A program made the translations under genes and the position numbers. Below the pieces are notes generated by a model. The model worked only from the letters and a program-made list of their open reading frames with translations, ran no database searches and was not told the origin of the DNA. DNA of 64,000 nucleotides from Treponema socranskii subsp. paredis ATCC 35535. GTDB taxonomy: Bacteria > Spirochaetota > Spirochaetia > Treponematales > Treponemataceae. Numbering within the stretch: position 1 is the stretch's first letter; every line of letters starts with the position of its first letter. The stretch is from contig KE332516.1 of the NCBI GenBank assembly GCA_000413015.1, forward strand, positions 505,846 through 569,845. Direction: 5' to 3'. This document shows, one piece after another, positions 1 to 8,455 of this stretch.

Positions 1-1477
1 CAGCCGCCAAAACGTTTACCCGTCCGTATCCGAACCTTTCGTCAAAAGAAGCCGCGCCGTCTATTTTATCGGCTGTTTTTTCGATTAAGGTTTTTATTTG
101 ATACGGCGTTAAAGAGTGCGCGTTGTCAAAAGAAAGCAAATAGCTTATAAGACCGGTTACAAAGGGAGCCGCCATGGAAGTTCCGCTTAGAGAAACATAA
201 GCCGATGGGGTCGAATTGCCGCATGAAATAATGCTTTCTCCGGGAGCGGCGACGCTTATCCACGCGCCGTTGTTGCTGAAACGGGCTTTTTTGTCTTTAC
301 CGTTTGTCGCACCGACTGCGAGTACGCCAGGAAATGCCGCAGGATAAGCTGCCGTATAGCGCCCCTCGTTTCCCATAGCGATTACGGGCAACACGTCGTG
401 CATGAGCGCATTCGTTAAAATACTGAAAGCGTATTCCGAACCGATCGATCCCCCGAGCGACATATTTACCGGAACCGTTTTTTGCGTAATTTGAAAATTC
501 GTATTTTGAATATGTGAAGGAAGCTGTGCCTCATCATCCGACGTTCTTGCACCAGGCGCTTTACGCAAGATTTCGACGGTATTCGTCAAATCAGCCAAAG
601 CACCGTACACGGCCCACGCGGTACCGCCCCCCTTAAAACCCAGCGATTGATACGAAATAAGTTTTGTTTTTTTCCATGCAACGCCCGCAATGCCTTTGTC
701 GTTGTCGCCGAGCGCGCACATAATGCCCGAACAGTGAGTACCGTGCCCGTCAGTATCCCAATTCGAATCGAACGGTACTTCGGTAAAAGGATTTCCGTCT
801 CCGATATATGAGCCGCCGGAAGTTCGAGCGGATTTTGCATACAATACTACCGATTCGGCTCCTGCATTAAAATCTTCGTGCAGCATATTTATGCCTGTAT
901 CGATAATGCCTGCAACGACATCTTTATCGCCGTAGCCTATGTCTTTATACGCTTGCAGTGCCTTTGTTATGTCCAAGGCATAGCTTTCCGCATCCGAAAC
1001 CGGATCCTGCAAAACATTGCCGTCACCGAGTCCTTGCGTACTCGCAACGGGTTCGGTTGAAGACGGAGATAGAGCAATGTCTTTGGATTCGACAATTTTG
1101 GGAGACGCAACTTTATAGTCGTTGTCCGCGCTGAGCACGCCTTTTATCGAAAAGACGGATTTCAGCAATGCCTCATTGCCGGTATTTTTATGCAAATACC
1201 AATAGGTAAACTCCGTACCCGTTAAAGAAAGCTCGCCGCATACGTCGATACCCTTATCCGTAAAAAGCGTTTTATCAAAACCGTCGGCGGTTTTTGCAAT
1301 AACAAAACCTTCAACGATATCGTTTGCATTCGGATTATATACCGCGCTTGTGTTAAAAGAATTTGAAGAGATAGAAGCATTTTCCGCCGTAAAAGAAGCC
1401 GAACCGTTTATAACCGGCGAGCAGGCAAAAAACAGCGCACACAGCGCCGCAGCAAAAATCGTCAGTATCTTTTTCAT
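1..1477 (-). CDS. prtP: Dentilisin-type subtilisin-like serine protease, lipoprotein (partial, 3' end beyond window)
   Basis: S8-family protease, the catalytic subunit of the treponemal dentilisin surface complex. The frame stays open from an ATG at 1477 to the left edge, so about 492 residues are visible and the C-terminus is missing. The N-terminus is a lipoprotein signal ending in a lipobox-like FFAC. The catalytic triad is readable: Asp193 in IIDTGIN, His245 in HGTHCSG and Ser434 in SGTSMAAPF. An insert-rich region between the His and Ser motifs fits the family. It is the last gene of a tight operon, 12 nt after prcA. In T. denticola the enzyme cleaves host proteins and sits in the outer sheath with PrcA and PrcB. 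The family and lipid anchor are read directly; the dentilisin assignment rests on the gene order. Confidence 0.9.
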   Translation of the reverse strand, partial: MKKILTIFAAALCALFFACSPVINGSASFTAENASISSNSFNTSAVYNPNANDIVEGFVIAKTADGFDKTLFTDKGIDVCGELSLTGTEFTYWYLHKNTGNEALLKSVFSIKGVLSADNDYKVASPKIVESKDIALSPSSTEPVASTQGLGDGNVLQDPVSDAESYALDITKALQAYKDIGYGDKDVVAGIIDTGINMLHEDFNAGAESVVLYAKSARTSGGSYIGDGNPFTEVPFDSNWDTDGHGTHCSGIMCALGDNDKGIAGVAWKKTKLISYQSLGFKGGGTAWAVYGALADLTNTVEILRKAPGARTSDDEAQLPSHIQNTNFQITQKTVPVNMSLGGSIGSEYAFSILTNALMHDVLPVIAMGNEGRYTAAYPAAFPGVLAVGATNGKDKKARFSNNGAWISVAAPGESIISCGNSTPSAYVSLSGTSMAAPFVTGLISYLLSFDNAHSLTPYQIKTLIEKTADKIDGAASFDERFGYGRVNVLAA

Positions 1478-1489
1478 CTTTTACTCCCT

Positions 1490-3655
1490 TTAATTTCCGA
1501 CCGTAAACGTAAAGCGTCCGTTTACCGCATTTGCACCGTTCGCTCCGTTGTTTCCGTACGATACGGCGGGACAAAACTGCGTATCACCGTTTTCATCCGT
1601 ATATGTATATTCTTTTACAAAACACAAAGCCGTATCGTCATTAAGCGAAGCAAAATTGCTTCCCCAATCCTGTATATCCCATTGGTAACTCGTTCCTTTT
1701 TCATAAGCAAGCGGCTTGTTTAATCCGTGTGTTCCATCTATGGGAATAACATTAAAAAACGGAACCCGAACGAATTTTTCGGTAAATTCGACAACGCCCC
1801 TCGTTGTATCCACTTTAACAAGGTCGGCAAGTGAATGTACACCATACGCGCTTAATATACCGTCTGTAATCAACTCGGAAACTTTTTTGCGTTCGGCAAC
1901 AAGCTCACCCGTCGTTTCATCGCACACTTCAATTACAATATCCGGATGTCCCGAATCATCAAAAATATAGCTGAATTTGGCACCGAACCGGGGAATACCT
2001 TGCAAATCGTTAATTAACAAACCCAAACGCATATAATCGCTTTGTGCCGAGCCGAACATATTCGTATTGCTTATTGTACACTTGTACGAAGTGCTCGCCG
2101 CATTTGCAAAAGGAATGATCGTATTTTTCGCAGGCGCCGTCAAATCATAAGTAAACGATTCCAAAACTTTGGTAGTTATAACGGGAGAATATTTTTCTTT
2201 TGCCGCATTAAAAGCTCTGATTTTGTATTCGTATTCTTTATTTTGTTCCAAAAGCGAATCGGCATCTATACCGACATGAAAGCCCCGTCCGCTATAAGTT
2301 TCTGTCTTTAAATCATCGTATAAGGTTCGGCTCACAAAACGAAAATCTTGCACCGAACCTTTTTCTTTACGGTACAAATCAAAGCCTAAGATTTCTTCAT
2401 ATGAATAGGGCTTCTTAAATTTAAATTTTGTCAAAATTCTGTAAGACGAACGCCGTCCGTCAACCGGATCAAGGGCATATATGCTTTCCGAATACGGCAG
2501 CCGTTCGGCAATCATAAAAAGCTCTTCAAATTTGCAGCCGGATAAATCCCTAGAAGAAAAATAAGAGTACTTCTTAAACGTTACCGGTATGTGTTTTTCG
2601 ATACGGTTGTGCGCAATATCGTAGCCTACGATAATCAGAGTGTCTTTACCGTCCGGCACTTCCCCAAGATCGAACGTACACGTCGATGTAAATACGGTAC
2701 CGCTTTTGCTTACCGCACACGAACCGCTTATCCCGCTCATTTGATTAGGAGCTTTACCTATACCGAGTTTTGCGCCGAAAGCTCCCGAAGCCGTTCCTTC
2801 TACAGCGCCGACCTCGGATTCAAACACAATCGCAACTTCATAATGTCGTCCCTCATGTCCCTCATGTCCCTCAATAACGCTGTTTTCGGTTATCGGCTTC
2901 GAAGCGGAAGACGCTCCCGCCTTAGCCGACGTTATTTTAGGAGGTGTAATGCCGCGCATTATCATAGCGTGTTCGCTTTGAATCATCGGTACTGTTTGTA
3001 CGGCTTCGTTAATAAGTTTGTAATTTTCAAGCCGGGATCCCGCCCATTTTCCTTTTTCACCTATAAGTTCGAAGTCGTAACATCTTCCTTGCACAAGATC
3101 GGAAACCTCAGCGATACCGTTTGTTACCGTATAATCGCTTCCGATTTGTTCGGAACTTCCGCTTTTATACGCTTTAAGCTTTGTTCCGTTTACAACGGTA
3201 CCGCCAATTGAATCGGTTACCGATATATTGACCGTTGCCGCATGCAACGCTTTAAACTCCACCGTATACACATCGCTTTTGTCGCCGTTTTCAACTTTAA
3301 CTTCTACGGAACAGTCGGCATTTATTTGTACCGTTCCATAATCAGCTGCAGTGCTGTCTTTTCCGTCGATAAACACCCGTGCAGCAAGTTTTTCCGGTAC
3401 AGCCGTAATTTGAATGGGACCGGTAAGAATTTCCAAGTCCTCATAGATATAGGTATCCGGCAAAAAAGCAAGTGAAGGGTACCTGTCGATTTGCAAACTT
3501 TGCAGCCGGCATTCCGGATCGTGTGCAGGGGGAGGCACGACCGTTCCGCCGCTCCCGCCTCCGCTGTCGGAGGATTGCACACAACCCGTCATCGAAAAAA
3601 GCAATACACACAAACATACCGCTGTATATGCGGTTTTCCATACCGTTTTCATCAT
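1490..3655 (-). CDS. prcA: PrcA-like lipoprotein of the dentilisin complex
   Basis: 721-residue lipoprotein with a hydrophobic leader and a lipobox (FSMTGC), followed by a Gly/Ser-rich linker. A Cadherin-like beta-sandwich module seems to occupy roughly residues 50-130. A carboxypeptidase-regulatory-like beta domain may follow at about 135-200. The remainder is beta-rich and has no catalytic motif I recognise. The position between prcB and the subtilisin gene, the size and the lipid anchor match PrcA, which in T. denticola is required for assembly of active dentilisin and is itself processed. The start is the first of two consecutive ATGs, with GGAG about 11 nt upstream. Sequence identity to known PrcA was not tested; the name comes mainly from synteny. 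Confidence 0.75.
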   Translation of the reverse strand: MMKTVWKTAYTAVCLCVLLFSMTGCVQSSDSGGGSGGTVVPPPAHDPECRLQSLQIDRYPSLAFLPDTYIYEDLEILTGPIQITAVPEKLAARVFIDGKDSTAADYGTVQINADCSVEVKVENGDKSDVYTVEFKALHAATVNISVTDSIGGTVVNGTKLKAYKSGSSEQIGSDYTVTNGIAEVSDLVQGRCYDFELIGEKGKWAGSRLENYKLINEAVQTVPMIQSEHAMIMRGITPPKITSAKAGASSASKPITENSVIEGHEGHEGRHYEVAIVFESEVGAVEGTASGAFGAKLGIGKAPNQMSGISGSCAVSKSGTVFTSTCTFDLGEVPDGKDTLIIVGYDIAHNRIEKHIPVTFKKYSYFSSRDLSGCKFEELFMIAERLPYSESIYALDPVDGRRSSYRILTKFKFKKPYSYEEILGFDLYRKEKGSVQDFRFVSRTLYDDLKTETYSGRGFHVGIDADSLLEQNKEYEYKIRAFNAAKEKYSPVITTKVLESFTYDLTAPAKNTIIPFANAASTSYKCTISNTNMFGSAQSDYMRLGLLINDLQGIPRFGAKFSYIFDDSGHPDIVIEVCDETTGELVAERKKVSELITDGILSAYGVHSLADLVKVDTTRGVVEFTEKFVRVPFFNVIPIDGTHGLNKPLAYEKGTSYQWDIQDWGSNFASLNDDTALCFVKEYTYTDENGDTQFCPAVSYGNNGANGANAVNGRFTFTVGN

Positions 3656-3660
3656 ACCCT

Positions 3661-4248
3661 CTAATCTCCTTGTAAACTAAACTCCTGCTTACCTCTTTGT
3701 ATTTTAACCGAAACCCGTACTGAAGGAGATACATCTATGCCGATTATGAGGTAAGGCGTTGTAAAAGCCTGCGTTACTATTTGCGACGGAGAGGGAGCGC
3801 TTATCGTGAACACCGTTTCCAAACCGTCTTTCGTATATACCGCGGAATACAATCGTATGCCGTAGCCGCCGGTATTAAAAGTACCTGCACATACGGCGAT
3901 TACCTTTTTCCGCTTAAAATCGATTTTCGGAGAGTCGACCGCACCGCCGCGCAAAAGCGAATAGAGTTTATCCAAATCGGCTTGATTTTCGATTACCGCG
4001 GCGGTAAATTCCGCACCGTAACTCCCCTCTGCAAGGATTTCGTATGAAATTTCCACAGTACCCTCTCGTTCGCTCAAAACGGTTTCGGGGTAGAGATCGG
4101 CGTTTTTACCGCTTCGTACAGGCGCACGAAGCAGATGGCCGACCGATACGGGCGCTTCGTCCGCGGCGGTATGCAATTTTGCGGGAATCGATTTACACGC
4201 ACTCGAAAAAAAAGCGGATAAAACGATCAAAAGGATATATTTTTTCAT
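3661..4248 (-). CDS. prcB: PrcB-like lipoprotein of the dentilisin complex
   Basis: 195-residue lipoprotein: MKK start, hydrophobic leader and lipobox (FFSSAC). The C-terminal half (about residues 75-180) looks like the PrcB_C domain: it has the FKRKKVIAVCAG strand, then a Gly-rich turn, an SPSQIVTQAFTTPY stretch and a final beta strand. PrcB is the first gene of the T. denticola prcB-prcA-prtP operon and stabilises the protease complex at the outer membrane. Here it is also first, 5 nt before prcA. An in-frame ATG at 4266 would add six residues before the leader; I prefer 4248 because the Lys-Lys signal peptide starts there. Confidence 0.75.
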   Translation of the reverse strand: MKKYILLIVLSAFFSSACKSIPAKLHTAADEAPVSVGHLLRAPVRSGKNADLYPETVLSEREGTVEISYEILAEGSYGAEFTAAVIENQADLDKLYSLLRGGAVDSPKIDFKRKKVIAVCAGTFNTGGYGIRLYSAVYTKDGLETVFTISAPSPSQIVTQAFTTPYLIIGIDVSPSVRVSVKIQRGKQEFSLQGD

Positions 4249-4322
4249 CTCTTCGGAAAGTAGCATATATCGTTTTTTTTATCAATATTCGCACCGGCCT
4301 GCAAAGCGCAATCGGCACGATG

Positions 4323-4994
4323 TCAATCCGCGTCATGCGGCGAGCACGGGAAGATACCTTTTTCACACAGGATATGAGAAACGCAAGCGTCGCGGACTCC
4401 GGCGGGGACATCGCTTATGATCTGGCAGGAAAAACAGAGACCTGTCAAAATCGGAAGCGCATAGGAAATCCGCGCGATATAGCGGTCGTAAAACCCCTTT
4501 CCTTTTCCGAGCCGCCTGCCGTCACAAGAAAAAGCGAGAGCGGGTACGAGAAAAAGAGAGGCGTGCGGAAAGTTCTTCGTATCGGCTTTTTCGAGAGCGG
4601 TTTTCGGTTCCGTGATGCCGTAAGCGCCGATTTCCGTCTGCGCTTCAAACGAAAGAGCCGCATCGAGATAATAGAATTCCATCGTTCCTGCCGCATCGAT
4701 GCAGCGCGGGAGCGCAACTCGCTTTTTGTCTTTCAAGGCGGATGCGATGATGCCTCTCGTTTCGACTTCGCTCGGATCGGATACGAATATAAAAAGGGTA
4801 TGTGAGGCCGCATAGAATTCGGAGCCGAGCAAGAGGCGCTCGATCTTTTTCGACGCCGCATCTGCGCGATTTTTTTCGGCGGTAAATTCAAAAATCGCCT
4901 TCCGCATCGCCTTCCGCACAGAGCGCTTTTTTTCCGTAAGTTCCGTTTCGTCCGATTGTTTCATAGCCCGCCGCAAGTCTTCGTTACCGATCAT
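4323..4994 (-). CDS. 5-formyltetrahydrofolate cyclo-ligase
   Basis: Converts 5-formyl-THF to 5,10-methenyl-THF with ATP, a cytosolic folate salvage step. About 223 residues, usual for the family. The Lys/Arg-rich N-terminal helix (RKAMRKAI), the LFIFVSDPSEVETRGII segment and the diagnostic C-terminal nucleotide-binding loop RLGKGKGFYDRY are all present. The ATG at 4994 overlaps the TGA of the preceding small lipoprotein gene as ATGA, which suggests translational coupling. An internal ATG at 4964 is possible but lacks this coupling. Confidence 0.9.
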   Translation of the reverse strand: MIGNEDLRRAMKQSDETELTEKKRSVRKAMRKAIFEFTAEKNRADAASKKIERLLLGSEFYAASHTLFIFVSDPSEVETRGIIASALKDKKRVALPRCIDAAGTMEFYYLDAALSFEAQTEIGAYGITEPKTALEKADTKNFPHASLFLVPALAFSCDGRRLGKGKGFYDRYIARISYALPILTGLCFSCQIISDVPAGVRDACVSHILCEKGIFPCSPHDAD

Positions 4995-5269
4995 TCGGAA
5001 ACGCGAATTGTTTTTACTCCGTTTTCTTCAACGACATACAATGCCGTAGATTTAAAAAAATCGATCACGGCGATTTCTTTCACATCTTTGCAACCTTTTT
5101 CATAGACGCCGTAATTTTCTTTTATTTGATTGTAGATACGCGATCTTTCTTTGTGCAGCGCAACGGAAACCCTGTCATATTGCCTATTTGTTTGTATATA
5201 TCCGAATACGCACCCCGCAAAAAACAATACCGCTGCTGCGATTATAAAAAATATAATGTGCTTTTTCAT
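4991..5269 (-). CDS. Small membrane-anchored or lipoprotein of unknown function
   Basis: 92 residues. One N-terminal hydrophobic segment (about residues 4-25) ends in FFAGC, which could be a lipobox or just the end of a signal anchor. It is followed by a short charged periplasmic stretch with a predicted helix (HKERSRIYNQIKENY). A Shine-Dalgarno (GGAAGG) precedes the ATG. The stop overlaps the start of the cyclo-ligase gene, so the two form an operon. No family recognised. Confidence 0.7.
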   Translation of the reverse strand: MKKHIIFFIIAAAVLFFAGCVFGYIQTNRQYDRVSVALHKERSRIYNQIKENYGVYEKGCKDVKEIAVIDFFKSTALYVVEENGVKTIRVSE

Positions 5270-5302
5270 TTTCCTTCCCTGTTGATTTCTTTTAAAAATT
5301 TA

Positions 5303-5728
5303 TCATAAAATTTGATAATTTTCAGTCTGTTTTAAAAAATCTTTCGGGGAGATAACTTTTAAATTCGAATTTGTAAAATCACGCGGATTACGAGTAATAA
5401 TTGCATCAAAGTTATGCGATTCAGCTACCGCATTTTGTACAGCATCTTCGAAATCATTCCAATCGGAATCAAGCGCAGCAAAAATGGTCTCCTCGGAAAC
5501 ATCGGCAATATGAATAACCGACAGCAATCGTTTTATAATATCTTTAACTTTCTGTTTATCTCGAAGTGCTTTATAGGAAATATAATAAATATCCGTAATT
5601 GCCGAAGCTGAAATATATTCCTGTATATGCTCTCCGCAAAGTTTAAGAAGATCAACCGCATCTTGTACAAACGTGGTTCTATTCAGCAAAATATCAAGGA
5701 CTATATTCGTATCAATCAATATCCGCAT
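5303..5728 (-). CDS. PIN-domain toxin (VapC-like)
   Basis: 141-residue PIN-fold ribonuclease, the toxin half of a type II toxin-antitoxin pair. The metal-binding acidic residues are in place: Asp6 in LIDTNIVLD, the Asp/Glu cluster in DSDWNDFEDAVQ, and the C-terminal ITRNPRDF, where the last Asp closes the active site. The start codon lies inside the antitoxin gene (17-nt overlap), the usual antitoxin-first arrangement of vapBC pairs. Target RNA unknown; family VapC or a close PIN relative. Confidence 0.85.
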   Translation of the reverse strand: MRILIDTNIVLDILLNRTTFVQDAVDLLKLCGEHIQEYISASAITDIYYISYKALRDKQKVKDIIKRLLSVIHIADVSEETIFAALDSDWNDFEDAVQNAVAESHNFDAIITRNPRDFTNSNLKVISPKDFLKQTENYQIL

Positions 5729-5945
5729 ATTTTTTAAGTCGCTCCTCGCGGTATTCTGAAAGTTCTTTTCCGGTATCGGGGATCGCCCCGACGAGGGAAT
5801 CTATTACGGATAAAAGAGATTCTTTTTTCAAAATTTTCGGGGAAACGGTATATGTAACGATAACCTCTTGTCCTTGCTGAAATTGCACGGACGAATCCAG
5901 TACTATTTGAGTACCGTTATAATACCCTTTAGCCGTAGCAAGCAT
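5712..5945 (-). CDS. Antitoxin partner of the PIN toxin
   Basis: 77-residue protein. Its N-terminal half forms beta strands (ATAKGYYNGTQIVLD, QGQEVIVTYTV), as in small AbrB-like or DUF-type antitoxins that precede PIN toxins. The C-terminal half is a charged helix ending in REERLKKYADID, which would thread into the toxin. It overlaps the toxin gene by 17 nt. A purine-rich GGGGG sits about 7 nt before the ATG. Role assigned by context; no strong family motif seen. Confidence 0.75.
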   Translation of the reverse strand: MLATAKGYYNGTQIVLDSSVQFQQGQEVIVTYTVSPKILKKESLLSVIDSLVGAIPDTGKELSEYREERLKKYADID

Positions 5946-6047
5946 ATATGCCCCCGTTTTTTATTAGATTATACCACAGTTTGCGAAAAGTTGACGCGAT
6001 AAATCCGCCGTAAAATCTTCTTTTCGCAGGCAAGCGCCCGCTCCCTG

Positions 6048-6077
6048 TTGACGATGCGGACACAAAATAAGTATATT
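6048..6077 (+). promoter_or_regulatory. Candidate sigma-70 promoter of groES
   Basis: TTGACG at 6048-6053, 18-nt spacer and TATATT at 6072-6077, giving a leader of about 150 nt before groES. A second, weaker TATTAT overlaps the -10. Confidence 0.5.
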
Positions 6078-6155
6078 ATAAATATATAAAGATTGAAAGC
6101 TTTATATACTCTTACACAAACGAAAGCCGTCGTAAAAGGCGGAAGCTTTTTATCG

Positions 6156-6186
6156 ACTGCGGTTTTTGCGTTGCGAAAACCGCGGT
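6156..6186 (+). promoter_or_regulatory. Hairpin in the groES 5' leader
   Basis: Inverted repeat with arms GCGGTTTT (6159-6166) and AAAACCGC (6176-6183) around a 9-nt loop. It extends to an 11-bp stem if one G-U pair is allowed. It lies between the candidate promoter and the groES start. It is not a CIRCE sequence, though the 9-nt spacing is similar; it could be a regulatory RNA hairpin. Confidence 0.4.
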
Positions 6187-6237
6187 TTGCGCTTTTCGGC
6201 GCGCAGCTGACGGCAGCTTTTATCACAGGAGCACAGC

Positions 6238-6516
6238 ATGAAAATCAAACCTTTAGCGGACAGAGTTCTCGTCAAAAACGAAAAAGCGGAATCGAAGACG
6301 GCATCGGGCATCATCATCCCCGAAGCGGCGCAGGAAAAAACGCAAACGGCAAAAGTGGTCGCCGTCGGCCCGGGTACCGAAGAAGAGAAAATCACCGTAA
6401 AAGTCGGCGAGCGCATCATGTATGACAAATACGCCGGAACGCAGATAAAGATCAACAACGAAGACCACCTCATTCTCAAAATGAGCGATATCATCGCGGT
6501 CATCGAAGACAAATAA
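6238..6516 (+). CDS. groES: Co-chaperonin GroES
   Basis: 92-residue 10-kDa chaperonin that caps the GroEL cavity. Family signatures are clear: [11 protein letters not shown] at the start, the mobile loop KTASGIIIP, then [20 protein letters not shown] and the closing [16 protein letters not shown] precedes the ATG by 7 nt. groEL is about 7 kb away on the other strand rather than downstream, a split arrangement also known in T. pallidum. An intrinsic terminator follows the stop. Confidence 0.97.
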   Translation: MKIKPLADRVLVKNEKAESKTASGIIIPEAAQEKTQTAKVVAVGPGTEEEKITVKVGERIMYDKYAGTQIKINNEDHLILKMSDIIAVIEDK

Positions 6517-6537
6517 ATTACAAAGCACGTTCATTGT

Positions 6538-6562
6538 AAAGCCGGCGAAAGCCGGTTTTTTT
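6538..6562 (+). terminator. Intrinsic terminator after groES
   Basis: CCGGC-GAAA-GCCGG stem-loop followed by seven T residues, 22 nt after the groES stop. Confidence 0.85.
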
Positions 6563-6742
6563 ATTTTCGTCATACATTGATATGTGAAACGATTGGAAAA
6601 TTTCGAGTTCCGGCAAAGTCGAAATTCGGGCAATTTAAATTTGACAAATGTAAAGGCGACAATTGTCCATCCGTTATTAAATCGATAAACTGGTAAGCGC
6701 TGATGCCCGAAGGGGCACGATTCGAAACTTCGGAGAAAAGCG

Positions 6743-7546
6743 ATGAATAGATTTTCAAAAATGACGGCTGCTATTGCCTTTTGGAGTGACATTGCTTTAT
6801 TGATTACAGCTGTTTTTATCGTGATTTTTCAAAAAACGTGCTTGGCGTATTATTTTCATGAGAACGAGCCGTATGCGCATATTTTTATTATACCATGGAG
6901 AGAGCTTATTCAGTATACGCTTACGGCTGTTATTATCGGTTTGTATCTTTTTATCGGTAAGAAAAATCCCAAGACCGCGACAGTCCTTATCCTCTATTTT
7001 TATATGCAGATAACGGCACTACTGACAAGTCCGCTGCCGAATATCTTTATCTCAATGCATGGTGCGCGAACATACGGTATCGATTATCTCACTGTCTCCA
7101 ATACGCTTGCTTCGCTCTTTGGCCTTGTGTCATTCCCCTTTGTATTATTGTCAAATTCGCTGTTTCTCCTGTCTGCCGGAAGCTCGATTGCGTATTGCAA
7201 AGACGCGCCCGCCACGGAAGAACAAGTAAAAAGCGCTTCATCAAAGAGGAAAAACTCATTAGTATGCCTGTCGGCATTAGCAGGGCTTTTTGGCGCCGAT
7301 CGATTTTATGCAGGCAGAAAAGGGCTTGGAACGCTGAAAGTATTATGCGGTTTACTGCTGATCGCAGGCTTGATATCGCAATATTTTTTCTTTCAAGAAT
7401 GTATGTTTTTATTTATCAGTGTTTCTCTTTTTAAAATAGCCGTCATCGTTTTTATTTTTGCCGTTGTCATTTGGAATTGGATCGATTTTATTTTTGCGGC
7501 AACGGGAAACATGAAGGACGAAGAAAAAAAGAAAATCCAAATATGA
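6743..7546 (+). CDS. TM2-domain membrane protein
   Basis: 267 residues with about six hydrophobic segments. The C-terminal ~90 residues form a TM2 domain: SALAGLFGADRFYAGRKGLG, a membrane helix, then WNWIDFIFAATGNMKDEE. TM2 domains pair two short membrane helices with the DRF-type turn; their biochemical role in bacteria is unknown. The N-terminal four helices match nothing I recognise. GGAGAAAAG lies just before the ATG. The gene stands alone between the groES terminator and the convergent rsmE. Confidence 0.8.
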   Translation: MNRFSKMTAAIAFWSDIALLITAVFIVIFQKTCLAYYFHENEPYAHIFIIPWRELIQYTLTAVIIGLYLFIGKKNPKTATVLILYFYMQITALLTSPLPNIFISMHGARTYGIDYLTVSNTLASLFGLVSFPFVLLSNSLFLLSAGSSIAYCKDAPATEEQVKSASSKRKNSLVCLSALAGLFGADRFYAGRKGLGTLKVLCGLLLIAGLISQYFFFQECMFLFISVSLFKIAVIVFIFAVVIWNWIDFIFAATGNMKDEEKKKIQI

Positions 7547-7651
7547 TAATGAAAGCAGATACGAAATCGATTTGCCCAAAGTGATCGAACGGCGGAAAAA
7601 TATGTTGAACGAAAAAGAAATCGAAAACCGTATTCTTGCACCGTATCGGGA

Positions 7652-8452
7652 TTATTTTGCAAATTCGGCGAGCGCGGTTTGAAGGGCGGCGATGCCGTAA
7701 AGGGCTGCGGTTTCGCATCGCAAAATATTTCCCGCAAAGTGAACGGGCGTAAATCCGGCATTTCGAAGCGCCGCCATTTCATCGGGGCTTATGCCGCCTT
7801 CGCTTCCGACGGCGATCGCCGCGCACGTGACACCTGTAAAAACCGCATCCGAAAGCGCTGCGCAAAAATCGTTCCGCTCCGAAAGGACAACGGCGGCCGA
7901 AGCGTTTTGCGCTTTTTCACTCATCCGTTTCCAGACTTCGCACGCCCCATTCACATCGACGGTTTCGGCAACGGCGGTTTCCACCGGTGAGCCGCTCTGC
8001 TCGCGAGCTTCTTTGATGATCCTTGTAAATCGTTCGGTTTTGCCTGAGAGAGAAGCGATGCTGCCCTTTTGCGAATACTCGCCTGCGACGGGAACGATCG
8101 TCTTCACTCCGCACTCGCAAGCCTGCCGCACAATCATTTCCATTTTTTGTGGCTTTGCGATAAATTGAAAAAGCGTGTATTCGACGGCACGGCGATTTTT
8201 ATCGACGGCAGAAGCTCCGACTCCGCGGGAAACGGAAACGCCTTCGCCTCCGCACTTTTGCAATACGGCAATGCCCCGGTCGTCATCGATACTGCAGAGG
8301 GTCATGGGAAAAAGGAATCCGCCCGGAATCCGCACGTCGAGCATATCGCCCGGCTTTGCCCGGAGGACGCGGCACAGATGCGTAAAATCTTTTCCCGAAA
8401 CGGAAAGGAGTCCCCTGTCGTCGGGTGCGGTATCGGCGATAAATTGCCGCAC
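7652..8452 (-). CDS. rsmE: 16S rRNA (uracil1498-N3)-methyltransferase RsmE
   Basis: SPOUT-class methyltransferase acting on U1498 of 16S rRNA. The N-terminal PUA-like part carries HLCRVLRAKPGD; the C-terminal trefoil-knot SAM site is AVGSEGGISPDE and then AGNILRCETAALYGIAALQ. 266 residues, typical. It starts with GTG, 3 nt after the ctp stop codon, with GGAG in the end of that gene, so the two are co-translated. A second, divergent RsmE-family gene lies at 42420-43175. Confidence 0.92.
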   Translation of the reverse strand: MRQFIADTAPDDRGLLSVSGKDFTHLCRVLRAKPGDMLDVRIPGGFLFPMTLCSIDDDRGIAVLQKCGGEGVSVSRGVGASAVDKNRRAVEYTLFQFIAKPQKMEMIVRQACECGVKTIVPVAGEYSQKGSIASLSGKTERFTRIIKEAREQSGSPVETAVAETVDVNGACEVWKRMSEKAQNASAAVVLSERNDFCAALSDAVFTGVTCAAIAVGSEGGISPDEMAALRNAGFTPVHFAGNILRCETAALYGIAALQTALAEFAK

Positions 8453-8455
8453 GTT

